Part shown: piece by piece, positions 52,614-61,824 of the stretch
Layout of the letters: each line of letters opens with the position of its first letter
How positions within the stretch are numbered: the first letter of the stretch is position 1
DNA from: Herbinix hemicellulosilytica
GTDB taxonomy: Bacteria; Bacillota; Clostridia; Lachnospirales; Lachnospiraceae
DNA: 64,000 nt
Direction of reading: 5' to 3'
Assembly (NCBI RefSeq): GCF_002904165.1
Contig: NZ_CVTD020000015.1
Span: 124,001 to 188,000 of the forward strand
Position numbers and translations under genes: made by a program
The notes under the pieces: model-generated
Database searches by the model: none
Told to the model about the DNA's origin: nothing
The model's input: only the letters and a program-made list of their open reading frames with translations

Positions 52614-55400
52614 TTATCTTCCGGTCGGATATAGTTCGAATACCTGAAGCAGGGTTTCGTATATTGTCTTAGCAGCTAAATACTGAAAATCCGGATCAGA
52701 AAGCTTTTTAAATTCATTTTGGTTTGACATAAAACCAAGTTCAATAAGTACAGCCGGAACAGTATTTTTGTGTACTACTGTATATTTTTCTGCTCTTATA
52801 CCTCGATTGTGTGTTTTTAGGGCATATGTAATGTTATTGGCAAATAACTTTGCAAGGATTTCACTGGTAAGCCCGGCTTTGTTCGGCTTATTGTTGCTGG
52901 CGGAATAATAAACTTCAGTACCGTATACCGATTTACTCGTGCTTGCATTCATATGAAGGCTTACGAATAAATCGGCTCCGACTTTCTCCGCAAAAGCAGC
53001 CCTATCTCCAAGCGAAACGTCCACGTCAGAAATTCTTGTATAATAAACTTTAAGTTTGTCGGGGTCAGATTCAAAAAACTGCTTTCCTATCTCATACAGG
53101 ATTTTAAAGTTTAAGGTTTTTTCATAGGTATTAAAATAATAGGCACCCGGCTGTGATCCCCCGTGACCCGGATCTAATACAACGATATTTTTATATATAT
53201 CTTTGGGATTAGCCACTTTTACATATATATAATTTTTGTCTGCATACAACTTATATCCCTGTATCTTTGATGTAGTTACCAATATCTCCGTTTTATTCTT
53301 AGAGTTTAAAATTACTGAAACATCTTTTATTACACCGGAATTAACCTTTATCGGATTTTTACTAAAATATGATACATAATCTCCCGGCAGTTTTATGGAG
53401 AATCTGAGATTATAATACTGATCTTCATGTTCAATTTGACTTATCTTAAGGCCGGAAGGATTTGGTATGATTAATTGATATTGATCCGCACCGGATACAG
53501 GATTTTCGGGTACAACCGGATCATTTTTCCCCGGATCAGGTTCTTTTGGAACAACCGGTATTGTATTTTTGTCTTTAGGAAGCATAATGGTGAATGAATT
53601 TCCTTCTTCCGCTATATAATAATCGGCAGAATTCTTTAAGCCCAGTATCAAATGAGTTCCGTCAGAAGTATAATATACACTGGTATAATATAAGTTTATC
53701 GCATCTGTTATATTCACAAACTGGTCGCCGAAACCTTTTTTAATTCCGGGAAGGTCTACTGTTATTGTGGTATAAAAATTATTGATAACCGGATTTATAG
53801 GAAAATTACACGTTAAAGTAATATAATCCATTGTATCGTTGGTGCCGATAACCACCTTGTTTAAATAATCATAATATATCGTAAGATACAAAATATTATT
53901 ATACTCGGAAGAATAGGCCAAATCATAAGTAAACTTATCTGTATTAAGCTTAAAATCCAGGCGGCTGTTTTTGGTGTCAGCCATATAGGTATGGACAGTA
54001 TTTAATATTCCGTCACTGATTTCGCTCATTGAATATGTATAATCAGAAGTATACATATTTGATATATCCAGTTGAATTTGATTTCCTTTGGCATTTGACG
54101 TAACCTTTGTAAATGGAGCTGTTGAATAAATTGCATAAGTTTCGGAATTTACATACATTTTATTATCGTAAATTCTTGATACCGAATATATAACTCCACT
54201 TTCGTCCGCCTGGCTGCCGTTATCGATTGTTTGAACTCCTGTTCCCGATCTGATTAATTCTTTCGGAGTTTCCCACTGATAATGAATCTTTCCAGCATCC
54301 CAGGTCACAGGAGAATCTCCTAATTCAGGTGCTTCTTCCTTTTGATCGTTATTATTGTTTGGAATTGATTCCTGCGGTTTTTCTGTTTGACTGTCTTTTC
54401 TTGATGTAATAACAGAAGTTCCCGTATTTTTATCCCAACGATAATCAAAGCCTAGGCAGGTTGCTGTAACACTGCCCGGAACCATGACATAAGAAGTCTC
54501 AACATCATGATTGGTTACAATCATAGGAGCCGTGTCAAGTATAAAAGGGTTACCGTTTAAGTAAGCAACCGAACTTCCAATCTTCATTTCCAGAACATTT
54601 CCGTTTCTTGTTAAAGTTATTGTTTTATCCTTTGAATTATATTTATACTTCGCTTTGATGGCTGAATCGGCAAAAACCCTCTTGGCTCTTAACATGGCTG
54701 TATTGTTGGTAATAACGCTTGGCATATTGCCAAGGTCCACGGCTTTTCCGTCTATGGTTACTTTCCCCTGCGTTCCTGTATAGTAAAAAGGTTCCCCGTC
54801 ATTGTAAGAAAGAAGCATAGGGAAAGAATCTCTTTCAATTGCAACAGTGCTTATTTCTTTTTTCCAGGTATATTTAAATCCGAGATTTTCACTTACAAAT
54901 CTGGATGGAACAAGAATTTTAGTAACGTCTTCTTTTACATATTTTATTTTTACCGGTGCTACCGGTGCGGTAACTTTTTTCCCGTTTATATATGCTTCCG
55001 TACTTCCGATTTTAAGCACAATTGTGGTCCCATATTTAGAAATAGAAACTGTGCCTGCAGCCTTATCATATACACAATCGGCATTAATAGGCGAATTTGC
55101 AAAAATGTCTTTATATGAAACCAAAGCATAACCGTTCTGAAGAATACCCGGTGTGCTGTCTTTACTTATCTGCTTTCCGTTATATGTTACCTTGATCTGT
55201 GCATCTGTATATGTATATTCCTTTTTTGTTGTGTAATTATAAATTCTTAGCCCTGAAGCGGCCATTACCTGTTCTTTACTTAGGAAGCAAAGTTGTATGC
55301 CGATCATAAAGAACAATAACAGCATGACCGTAAACTTCTTATTATCCGTTTTTAAGCTGTAAACTTTCTTTTTTCTTTCCTTTTGCATTCCATACATCAT
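52614..55400 (-). CDS. Secreted N-acetylmuramoyl-L-alanine amidase with stalk repeats
   Basis: 928 aa. An N-terminal membrane/signal segment (about 24-46) is followed by two copies of the copper-amine-oxidase N-terminal-like stalk domain (about 60-185 and 195-335), a Ser/Pro/Gln linker, AMIN-like beta regions (about 360-720, split by a Pro-rich linker near 620-640), and a C-terminal Amidase_3 domain. Zinc ligands are visible in LDPGHGG, the E of YEKTLNFK, SLHMNA, and catalytic E in LIELGFMSN. It should cut between MurNAc and L-Ala. AAGGAG lies 13 bases before the ATG, slightly far. Confidence 0.92.
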   Translation of the reverse strand: MMYGMQKERKKKVYSLKTDNKKFTVMLLLFFMIGIQLCFLSKEQVMAASGLRIYNYTTKKEYTYTDAQIKVTYNGKQISKDSTPGILQNGYALVSYKDIFANSPINADCVYDKAAGTVSISKYGTTIVLKIGSTEAYINGKKVTAPVAPVKIKYVKEDVTKILVPSRFVSENLGFKYTWKKEISTVAIERDSFPMLLSYNDGEPFYYTGTQGKVTIDGKAVDLGNMPSVITNNTAMLRAKRVFADSAIKAKYKYNSKDKTITLTRNGNVLEMKIGSSVAYLNGNPFILDTAPMIVTNHDVETSYVMVPGSVTATCLGFDYRWDKNTGTSVITSRKDSQTEKPQESIPNNNNDQKEEAPELGDSPVTWDAGKIHYQWETPKELIRSGTGVQTIDNGSQADESGVIYSVSRIYDNKMYVNSETYAIYSTAPFTKVTSNAKGNQIQLDISNMYTSDYTYSMSEISDGILNTVHTYMADTKNSRLDFKLNTDKFTYDLAYSSEYNNILYLTIYYDYLNKVVIGTNDTMDYITLTCNFPINPVINNFYTTITVDLPGIKKGFGDQFVNITDAINLYYTSVYYTSDGTHLILGLKNSADYYIAEEGNSFTIMLPKDKNTIPVVPKEPDPGKNDPVVPENPVSGADQYQLIIPNPSGLKISQIEHEDQYYNLRFSIKLPGDYVSYFSKNPIKVNSGVIKDVSVILNSKNKTEILVTTSKIQGYKLYADKNYIYVKVANPKDIYKNIVVLDPGHGGSQPGAYYFNTYEKTLNFKILYEIGKQFFESDPDKLKVYYTRISDVDVSLGDRAAFAEKVGADLFVSLHMNASTSKSVYGTEVYYSASNNKPNKAGLTSEILAKLFANNITYALKTHNRGIRAEKYTVVHKNTVPAVLIELGFMSNQNEFKKLSDPDFQYLAAKTIYETLLQVFELYPTGR

Positions 55401-56302
55401 CTTCTGTCATCAACTCCTTGTAAAATCCTTTGTCTGCAGTTTCTTTAGTCTACTTGACTTATCTGTTTTAGTACAAAATTTTCTATAAGCCATTTTGATT
55501 TTAATTCTTATGTAAATTTAACGGTTATTCAGTATATAAAACCACTTTATACGTTATATTTGAATTTTTATCTTTTGTTTTTATTCATAATTCGTCATTT
55601 GACTGTTGCCTGACCGGCTTACTGCCTTCTTTTGATTTCCCTGTCTTTTGCTTTTCTCATTTTCCTTTGTAATCTCTAATTTTATTTTCTTTTGCATCTT
55701 AGTTAATAAAATTAAAATTACTTTCGTATTTTCGGTTTGATCTTTTGTATTTGAGTTTGATAGTTTATCATTATCTTTAATTTTAAAATTTACTTGAAAA
55801 ATAAAGCTTTTAAGTTTATCATTTGCATATTGGCAAACTTTAATGGTATGCTTTTCATCTATAAGGCAATTATTACAATAGTGTTAAAAAGTGTTAAAAC
55901 TGTGTCACAAATAAGATTTTTTTGGATTATTAATCGAAAAAGTATATAAACCATAATATTTTAAATTATTTTATAGATTTATTACCGATTGATTGCTAAT
56001 TACCAAAATCTACTATTGTAGTATATATAATTCAAATCAAATTACATTATTCTACAATTTTAGAATATTGCTATTGCTAATAATATGTATTTTATATTTT
56101 AAATATAAACAGTCAAAACCAGATACTACAGCATTAGAATGTGCATACACGTTTTGTCCATGTTTTCAATTCGAAGCAAATATGTTAGAATATACGTGAT
56201 ATGCTTATTTTTATTTCAGAATTCAAAATAATATATAATTTTAAAAATTTTTATTAAATTATTCTTTTAAACTAAATCTAAATGGAAAGGTACAGGAGAT
56301 AT
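55401..56302. other. Long AT-rich divergent intergenic region
   Basis: About 900 bases between the minus-strand amidase and plus-strand TtcA-like gene. I see no credible gene. It contains the third CTAC-N4-GTAG operator at 56009 and a short direct repeat GTGTTAAAA near 55880-55900. Confidence 0.55.
56009..56033 (+). promoter_or_regulatory. BlaI/MecI-type operator, copy 3
   Basis: TCTAC-TATT-GTAGTAT at 56009-56024 followed by ATATAATTCAAA. The stretch after the operator matches that after copy 1 (GTAGTAT, then TATAATTCAAA) almost base for base, so both operator and -10 region are shared. A weaker CTAC-N4-TTAG lies 35 bases on. The nearest + strand gene is TtcA-like, 280 bases away. Confidence 0.5.
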
Positions 56303-57028
56303 ATGAAACTGCAAAGACTACTTGGATTTGTAAGAAGAGCTGTCGACGATTACGGAATGATACAGGACGGAGATACGATAGCTGTAGGAGTATCCGGTGG
56401 CAAAGACAGCCTGACTTTACTTTATGCTTTAAACGAACTTAAAAAATTTTATCCCAAAAAGTATGATATACAGGCCATAACAATCAATATGGGTTATAAA
56501 GATGCCGATTTTTCAGGCGTGGCTAAATTATGCGAAGAATTAGGCGTAAATTATTCGGTCGTAGATACGGATATAGCCGATATTCTTTTTGAATACCGCA
56601 AAGAAAGCAATCCCTGTTCATTGTGTGCCAGACTAAGAAAAGGGGCTTTTAATAAAAAGGCAAAAGAACTGGGATGCAATAAAAAAGCTTATGCCCATCA
56701 CTTTGATGATGTAATTGAAACTATGCTGTTATCATTATTTTATGAAGGCCGTTTCCACTGCTTCTCTCCCGTTACATACCTTGACAGGTCAGACATAACT
56801 CTGATACGGCCTCTTATTTACCTGGAAGAAAAAGATATAATAGGTTTTAAAAATACCTATCAGCTCCCGGTTGTTGAAAACCCTTGCCCCGTTGACGGCT
56901 ATACAAAACGGGAAGAAATGAAGCAACTGATTAAAACCATGAATAAACAGAGTCCCGGCCTTAAAAAGAGACTCTTTAATGCCATTAGAGAAGGAAATAT
57001 TGACGGATGGTCTCTGGATCAAAATTAA
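56303..57028 (+). CDS. TtcA-like tRNA thiolation ATPase (PP-loop)
   Basis: About 241 aa. The PP-loop SGGKDS is at residues 31-36 and the pair C105-x-x-C108 (NPCSLCARLRKG) is the TtcA iron-sulfur/persulfide motif, with HHFDDVIETMLL. TtcA makes 2-thiocytidine at tRNA position 32; this short Firmicute form may modify a different site. ATG 56303 is chosen for its CAGGAG; an ATG 21 bases upstream is alternative. It stands alone. Confidence 0.85.
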   Translation: MKLQRLLGFVRRAVDDYGMIQDGDTIAVGVSGGKDSLTLLYALNELKKFYPKKYDIQAITINMGYKDADFSGVAKLCEELGVNYSVVDTDIADILFEYRKESNPCSLCARLRKGAFNKKAKELGCNKKAYAHHFDDVIETMLLSLFYEGRFHCFSPVTYLDRSDITLIRPLIYLEEKDIIGFKNTYQLPVVENPCPVDGYTKREEMKQLIKTMNKQSPGLKKRLFNAIREGNIDGWSLDQN

Positions 57029-57178
57029 GTGATAAAGAAATTTATTTTTCTATTCATAATAGTAATCATTAAAATGTCCCTTTTTACGCAAAAGTCTAGC
57101 AAAGTCCATGCCTTATGCTTATAAAGAAAAAATTAAGGGTATCCGTATCAAAAATCGTCCTACGAAAGGAGCATCCCT

Positions 57179-58228
57179 ATGGCTGAACTGAATTATCATG
57201 ACCAGGTGGATATTGATAATGCAGTTAAACTGCGTAATCTTCTTGAAAAGCTCCCCAGGTTTTGCAAAGATTTCTTCCGGGGAATAGAGAACACCACCTC
57301 ATCCAGAACAAGAATAGCCTATGCTTATGATTTGGGAGTATTTTTTGAATTTCTGGCTAACAATAATCCTCATTTTAAGAACACTCCCATTACGGATATA
57401 AAGGTTGACGTATTGGATCAACTGTCCCCTCTCGATATAGAGGAATATTTGGAGTATCTTAATTATTATAATTCTGACGGAAAAGAGTACGTCAACCGTG
57501 AAAACAGCAAAAAACGTAAATTAGCATCTTTACGGAGCTTTTATAATTATTTTTATAAAAAGCAGATTATAAAAACCAATCCTCCTTCGCTTGTTGATAT
57601 ACCTAAGATTCATGAAAAAGAAATTATCCGCCTCGATCCAGACGAAGTGGCTATGCTGCTTGATGAAGTCGAAAATCCGGAAAACTTAACAAAAGCCCAG
57701 AAAAAATTTCATTCAAAAACCAAAACCCGAGACCTGGCTTTGCTGACTCTTTTGTTGGGTACAGGAATCCGTGTTTCCGAATGTGTGGGCCTGGATATTG
57801 ACGATGTGGATTTTAACAATAACGGGATAAAAATAAGACGTAAGGGCGGAAATGAGGTTGTTATTTATTTCGGAGACGAGGTCAGGGAAGCTTTGCTTAA
57901 TTACTTGGAAGAAAGAAAAAGATTGATACCGGAAGAAGGCCATACCAATGCCCTGTTTTTATCCCTGCAGATGAAACGTATGTCGGTACGGTCCGTAGAA
58001 AACCTGGTTAAAAAATATTCTTCTGCCGTGACCAAATTAAAGAAAATCACGCCCCATAAGCTTAGAAGTACATACGGTACCAATCTTTACCGCGAAACCG
58101 GTGATATCTATCTGGTAGCCGACGTTCTTGGCCATAAAGATGTAAATACAACCAAGAAACATTATGCTGCTATCGAGGACAGCCGTCGCCGCAGTGCGGC
58201 TAATATGGTTAAGTTAAGAAAGGGATAA
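57179..58228 (+). CDS. Tyrosine recombinase, XerC/XerD/XerS-like
   Basis: 349 aa site-specific recombinase, longer than XerC/D (about 300) and close to XerS-type length. The N-terminal SAM-like core-binding domain spans about 20-140. Catalytic residues are R198 (GTGIRVSE), a Lys in RRKGGNEV, H293-x-x-R296 (HKLR), H319 (LGHKD) and Y329 (HYAAIE), so all are present. A chromosome-dimer resolution role is likely; no dif-like site is recognisable beside it. GAAAGGAG precedes the ATG. Confidence 0.88.
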   Translation: MAELNYHDQVDIDNAVKLRNLLEKLPRFCKDFFRGIENTTSSRTRIAYAYDLGVFFEFLANNNPHFKNTPITDIKVDVLDQLSPLDIEEYLEYLNYYNSDGKEYVNRENSKKRKLASLRSFYNYFYKKQIIKTNPPSLVDIPKIHEKEIIRLDPDEVAMLLDEVENPENLTKAQKKFHSKTKTRDLALLTLLLGTGIRVSECVGLDIDDVDFNNNGIKIRRKGGNEVVIYFGDEVREALLNYLEERKRLIPEEGHTNALFLSLQMKRMSVRSVENLVKKYSSAVTKLKKITPHKLRSTYGTNLYRETGDIYLVADVLGHKDVNTTKKHYAAIEDSRRRSAANMVKLRKG

Positions 58229-58350
58229 GTAATACTGTATTCCTATTATAATGCTATTGGGTTAGATATATTCTAAACCCTAACTCTAGCAACAGTAAAT
58301 TTTAAATGAAATATATGGTAATTGCTTGTACATAATAATATTAAAAAATT

Positions 58351-58390
58351 CAGGCTTTCTATGACATCATCATAGAAAGCCTGCTTCTTT
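58351..58390 (+). terminator. Terminator after the recombinase gene
   Basis: Perfect 14-base stem CAGGCTTTCTATGA (58351-58364) / TCATAGAAAGCCTG (58370-58383) with a five-base loop, then CTTCTTTC. Confidence 0.8.
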
Positions 58391-58459
58391 CAAAAAAATC
58401 TTGTTTAGTAATTTTACCTATATTAAGTTAATATACGCTTAATATCCTGATATTGTCAA

Positions 58460-58627
58460 ATGTCGGATCATTTTTTCTGGTACCTTGATAAGAAAGGTAA
58501 TTCATCAACTTCTACTCAACCATACTCATGGATTAAATGGAATAAACGATTTGTTGATGACGGAAATTTAAGCTGGTATGATTACCTGACTATTGCATTT
58601 ATTCTATCATTCAATGTCGAACTTTAA
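58460..58627 (+). CDS. Possible 55-aa small ORF or gene remnant
   Basis: Open frame from ATG 58460 reading MSDHFFWYLDKKGNSS and ending FILSFNVEL. Aromatic-rich and protein-like, but with no ribosome binding site. It overlaps the last bases of the minus-strand MFS remnant by four. It could be the tail of a lost gene; I do not recognise it. Confidence 0.3.
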   Translation: MSDHFFWYLDKKGNSSTSTQPYSWIKWNKRFVDDGNLSWYDYLTIAFILSFNVEL

Positions 58628-59710
58628 AGCGACTCATGGTATTTGTATTTTTTCAGTATTCTTCCGAAAATAAGACATATAACCATACCTAATATTCCGA
58701 GAATGAATATCATCAAACCTGCCCCGGAGCCCTTACCCATACCAAACATACTAGCCATTATACTTTCACCGGGTATTTGCTCCATGAACGGTTCACAAAT
58801 CACATCGACCATCCAGCCGCCAAAGAAAAACCCTATGGGTATGGTAAAAAATTGCAAAGTATTACGACATGAATATACTCTTCCCTGCATTTCTGTAGGT
58901 ATCGTCGATCTTACGATAACATCCAGACTGGTACTCATCAACGGGACTGGCAAATATCCCAGTATCTGTGCAATACACCATGCAACCGGACTTCTGGTAA
59001 GTGACATAAGAAAATTATCTGTTGTTAGTGAAAACAGCATTGTTGCCACGATAAGACGTATCCGGTCTTTTGGAGGTGGCAAAACAGATGCTAACATACT
59101 GCCTGCAAGCATAACAATACCCGCAAATGAAGTGACAATACCAAGAATTGATTCACCGCCATTTTCTCTGGGCAGAATAAAGGCCGGAAGCACTGCATCA
59201 AAAGCTGATGCAACCAAATTGACACCCGACAAAAAGAGGATTAGCATCAGAACCATTCTGTTTTCGTTCAGGCATTTAAGTCCTGCCTTGGCAGACTCAA
59301 TCAGTGTTTCACTTTGCCTTTCTTCAGATACTTTCACCGGTGGAATCTCTACAAACAACAGTAACGCAACAAATGCAACCAAAAATGTGCATAAGTCCAC
59401 CGCTATTACAAGATTCATGCCACCTATCGCATAAAGAGACGTAGCAATCATCGGGTGCAAAACTGTAATCAGTGATCCGGAAAATGACATTAAGCCGCCA
59501 CCTGTCGGATAGGGCTCCGGCAAAAATACTCATTAAAACATACGGAATGTAAGAACAAATAGTTAACAATGCAGTTTGCAGTGCCGACCCGGTCGCCTGA
59601 TACAACCATAAGGTTAAAGCGAAGTTCGTCATTGTGCTTCCAAGCTGTGATAATTCTTGTGTACTCCATAAGATATAGAAATTCTTTAGCTCATGTATTC
59701 TGTTTTTCAT
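58624..59710 (-). pseudogene. Internally deleted MFS efflux transporter
   Basis: The first 70 residues (59710 down to about 59505) form a normal MFS start: FYILWSTQELSQLGSTMTNF and FAGALSDRW, the loop 2-3 motif. Immediately afterwards the correct frame changes and continues as LMSFSGSLITVLHPMIATSL to the end at 58624. The residues normally between (roughly helices 3-4, about 80 aa) are missing, so there is a deletion with an out-of-frame junction near 59505. The rest is intact, including EMQGRVYSCRNTLQF. AAAGGAG precedes the ATG. It belongs to the MFS_3/macrolide-efflux-like group. Confidence 0.85.
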
Positions 59711-59715
59711 TTTGA

Positions 59716-59822
59716 CTTTGCTCCTTTGATTTTACTTTTTTATATCAAAAGTGCAAAGCCTGAGGATAACAGCCCTTAATGGCCTAACGCTCCATGCAGT
59801 ATCCTCAAACCTTGCATGGAGC
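59716..59822 (-). promoter_or_regulatory. Translational attenuator structure before the MFS gene
   Basis: Three helices on the minus strand. Stem A: GCTCCATGCA (59822-59813) with TGCATGGAGC (59798-59789). Stem B: TGAGGATA (59807-59800) with TATCCTCA (59768-59761), interlocked with A so only one forms at a time. Stem C: CTTTGC-ACTTTTGAT (59758-59744) with ATCAAAGG-A-GCAAAG (59730-59716), 14 pairs with one mismatch, which buries the MFS ribosome binding site AAAGGAG. Confidence 0.7.
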
Positions 59823-59843
59823 TTCTACGCTCATAAGAATCAT
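59805..59843 (-). CDS. 12-aa leader peptide of the MFS attenuator
   Basis: MILMSVEAPCKV from ATG 59843 with GGAGGAG at 59856-59850, six bases upstream. Codons for A-P-C-K lie on the left arm of stem A, so a ribosome stalled in the leader would open that stem. The layout follows the leader peptides of erm, cat and msr-type resistance genes. The inducer is unknown. Confidence 0.65.
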   Translation of the reverse strand: MILMSVEAPCKV

Positions 59844-60302
59844 ATGTTTCTCCTCCGTTTTTTTAATTACCATGTATGAATATTTAATACTAATTAATAA
59901 CTATATTACATAAATCTCATTACTTTGTAAATTACCACTGTAATCTTTGTTATACATTGTGGTAATAAAAAAATTTTGCTAAAAATCTGAAATAACCTAA
60001 GATTAATATAATTTTATTAATAAAATAATAAAAAAATATTTTAATTATCTTGTAATACAATTATAATTATGGTATAAATTAAATATTTTCATATAAGTTG
60101 TTTATAAATTTAATATATCCTATGCAAAGGAAGTGGTAATAAATATTTTATAATTTGACAATAGCCTAAAGGGTAAATAAAGCAATAATTTACCCAAAAG
60201 CAATAGAATATTTAGAAGATTTCATATTTTAAATTCCACTATAAACAGTTTATAATGCACAAAAATGTTTGCTTTTAGATTTTTACAAGAGAGGAAACTG
60301 AC
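59844..60302. other. AT-rich divergent region
   Basis: Noncoding except for the leader's ribosome binding site. A 7-base inverted repeat TTACCAC (59932-59938) / GTGGTAA (59959-59965) could be an operator for the MFS unit. No clear promoter hexamers with good spacing were found on either strand. Confidence 0.4.
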
Positions 60303-60692
60303 ATGGACAAAACAGAATTAATAATGTCATTAGCAAAACTAATTAACGATACAGAAAAAAGTGACTACATTATAGAGGAAAAACAGCTGGATAAAAACAC
60401 TTACTTGAGTCTTGTTGCAAAAGATAAAGATGAAAACATTCAAACGCATCCGGACTTCGAAGCCCTTATCAGTATTCTTAAATATTATAATTCAAAAACA
60501 TTAAATTACGTTATTATGAGATTGAACGAAAATAAAAGAAAATTCTTTATTGAATTTAACGATAATGAGAAAGAAAAATTTCTCAGTGATGTAAGGGATT
60601 TATATGAAAAATTTATCGGAGCCAATACCAAATACTTACCCTTCCTCGAAACAATAATCACAGACTGGCTGGATAATCTGCTTAAACAATAA
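60303..60692 (+). CDS. Hypothetical protein, 129 aa
   Basis: Unrecognised, soluble, charged protein of 129 aa, likely mostly helical. It has a central pair FEALISILKYYNSKTLNYVIMRL and ends FLETIITDWLDNLLKQ. No signal peptide, membrane segment, cysteine cluster or nucleotide motif. GAGAGGAAA before the ATG and a strong terminator after the stop show a real, monocistronic gene. Confidence 0.8.
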   Translation: MDKTELIMSLAKLINDTEKSDYIIEEKQLDKNTYLSLVAKDKDENIQTHPDFEALISILKYYNSKTLNYVIMRLNENKRKFFIEFNDNEKEKFLSDVRDLYEKFIGANTKYLPFLETIITDWLDNLLKQ

Positions 60693-61052
60693 TACCATTT
60701 TACATATTAAACAATAATCCGATTTTACATAGATGACCTGAATGCATATAATTGCTTTCAGGTATTTTTTTATTAGTTATATGTAAAACATAACTTCTTA
60801 CAAAAGTCCTTTATTGCCATTACTTAGGGAGTAACAAGCCCTCTACCTTCGGTCAGAGGTTTTCTATAAATACACTTAGCACTATTTTTTTGTATTTAAA
60901 ATTAAAATTTACTATATACATAATGCGTGTTATATTTATACTAGTTGGATTAATTAATTATCAATTCTTAATAAGACATTTTTAATTATAACTTATCATA
61001 ATATAATCTCTGTTTTATGTTTCATATCAATATATTAAAAGGAGATATACTT
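60693..61052. other. Intergenic region with two hairpins
   Basis: Holds the terminator at 60736-60771 and a second GC-containing hairpin, CCTCTACC (60840-60847) / GGTCAGAGG (60851-60859), followed by TTTTC. The latter looks like a terminator without an upstream gene, possibly an attenuator remnant before ybaK. No known riboswitch consensus was recognised. Confidence 0.4.
60736..60771 (+). terminator. Terminator after the 129-aa hypothetical gene
   Basis: ACCTGAA (60736-60742) / TTCAGGT (60757-60763) with an inner GC pair and then T-rich sequence. Confidence 0.8.
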
Positions 61053-61526
61053 ATGGAAAAGACAAATGTGATGAGAATTCTCGACCAAAAAAAGATAAAT
61101 TATAAAAGTCATTCTTACGTAGACACCGATGCAATAAGCGGTATTGAAGTAGCAAAAGTTTTAAATCAGGACCCTAAAAGGGTATTTAAAACCCTAGTAA
61201 CTGTTTCCGCCAGTAATAAAAATTATGTATTTGTAATACCGGTAGAAAAAGAATTAAATCTAAAAAAGGCTGCCAAAGCAGTCGGCGAAAAAAAGATTGA
61301 GATGCTAAAATCAAAAGATTTGCTTCCCCTCACAGGTTATGTCCACGGTGGCTGCTCTCCAATCGGTATGAAAAAATTCTTTCCTACTATAATTGATCAA
61401 AGCGCAGCCCAATATGACACTATCATTTTTAGTGCCGGCAAAATAGGATATCAGGTAGAACTAAGCCTGGAAGACTTGAAAAAAGTAATTGCTTTTTCAT
61501 TGGGGGATGTCTGTGAAGAAGTCTGA
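61053..61526 (+). CDS. ybaK: YbaK/EbsC-type aminoacyl-tRNA deacylase
   Basis: 157 aa single-domain editing protein expected to hydrolyse mischarged Cys-tRNA(Pro). Motifs: VFKTLVTVSASNKNYVFVIP with the catalytic-type Lys in KRVFKTL, GYVHGGCSPIGMKK and the GKIGYQVELS ending. ATG 61053 follows AAAAGGAG; the in-frame ATG at 61017 lies before it. It ends at a clear hairpin. Confidence 0.92.
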   Translation: MEKTNVMRILDQKKINYKSHSYVDTDAISGIEVAKVLNQDPKRVFKTLVTVSASNKNYVFVIPVEKELNLKKAAKAVGEKKIEMLKSKDLLPLTGYVHGGCSPIGMKKFFPTIIDQSAAQYDTIIFSAGKIGYQVELSLEDLKKVIAFSLGDVCEEV

Positions 61527-61553
61527 GATTATTTGCTTTTATGCTTCATTAAT

Positions 61554-61610
61554 ATAAGCCTATAGACTTATAAATATTTGCTATAAATTTATAGGCTTAT
61601 ATTTAATACT
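61554..61610 (+). terminator. Terminator after ybaK
   Basis: ATAAGCCTATA (61554-61564) / TATAGGCTTAT (61590-61600), perfect 11-base stem with a 25-base AT loop, then ATTTAATA. Confidence 0.7.
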
Positions 61611-61824
61611 CATCCGTGTCTGCGCTGTAAGTCAGTGTTTTCTCGTAAAGTTTCATAGTTATATTACTAAACCCGTATTTTCCCAAACTCTTAAACCGAA
61701 AACTCCTGTAAATTTCTGATGATTTAAAATAATCATCTTTGGACTTTTTGACCGATGTTGATGCGGCGTATACTAAATCAAAACTATTTGGCTTTTAAAC
61801 TAAACCTTTAACTTAATTCTAGGC

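Noticed and set aside
55993-56199. 68-codon open frame upstream of the TtcA-like gene
   Set aside because: AT-driven, no ribosome binding site, and the start overlaps the operator-like site at 56009.
57029-57178. dif-type recombination site beside the tyrosine recombinase
   Set aside because: No 28-base near-palindrome resembling known Firmicute dif sites on either side of the gene.
58643-59434. 263-codon open frame on the + strand
   Set aside because: Exactly antisense to the MFS pseudogene, whose minus-strand product has clear MFS sequence; the + product is Pro/Ser/Ile-rich shadow sequence with no ribosome binding site.
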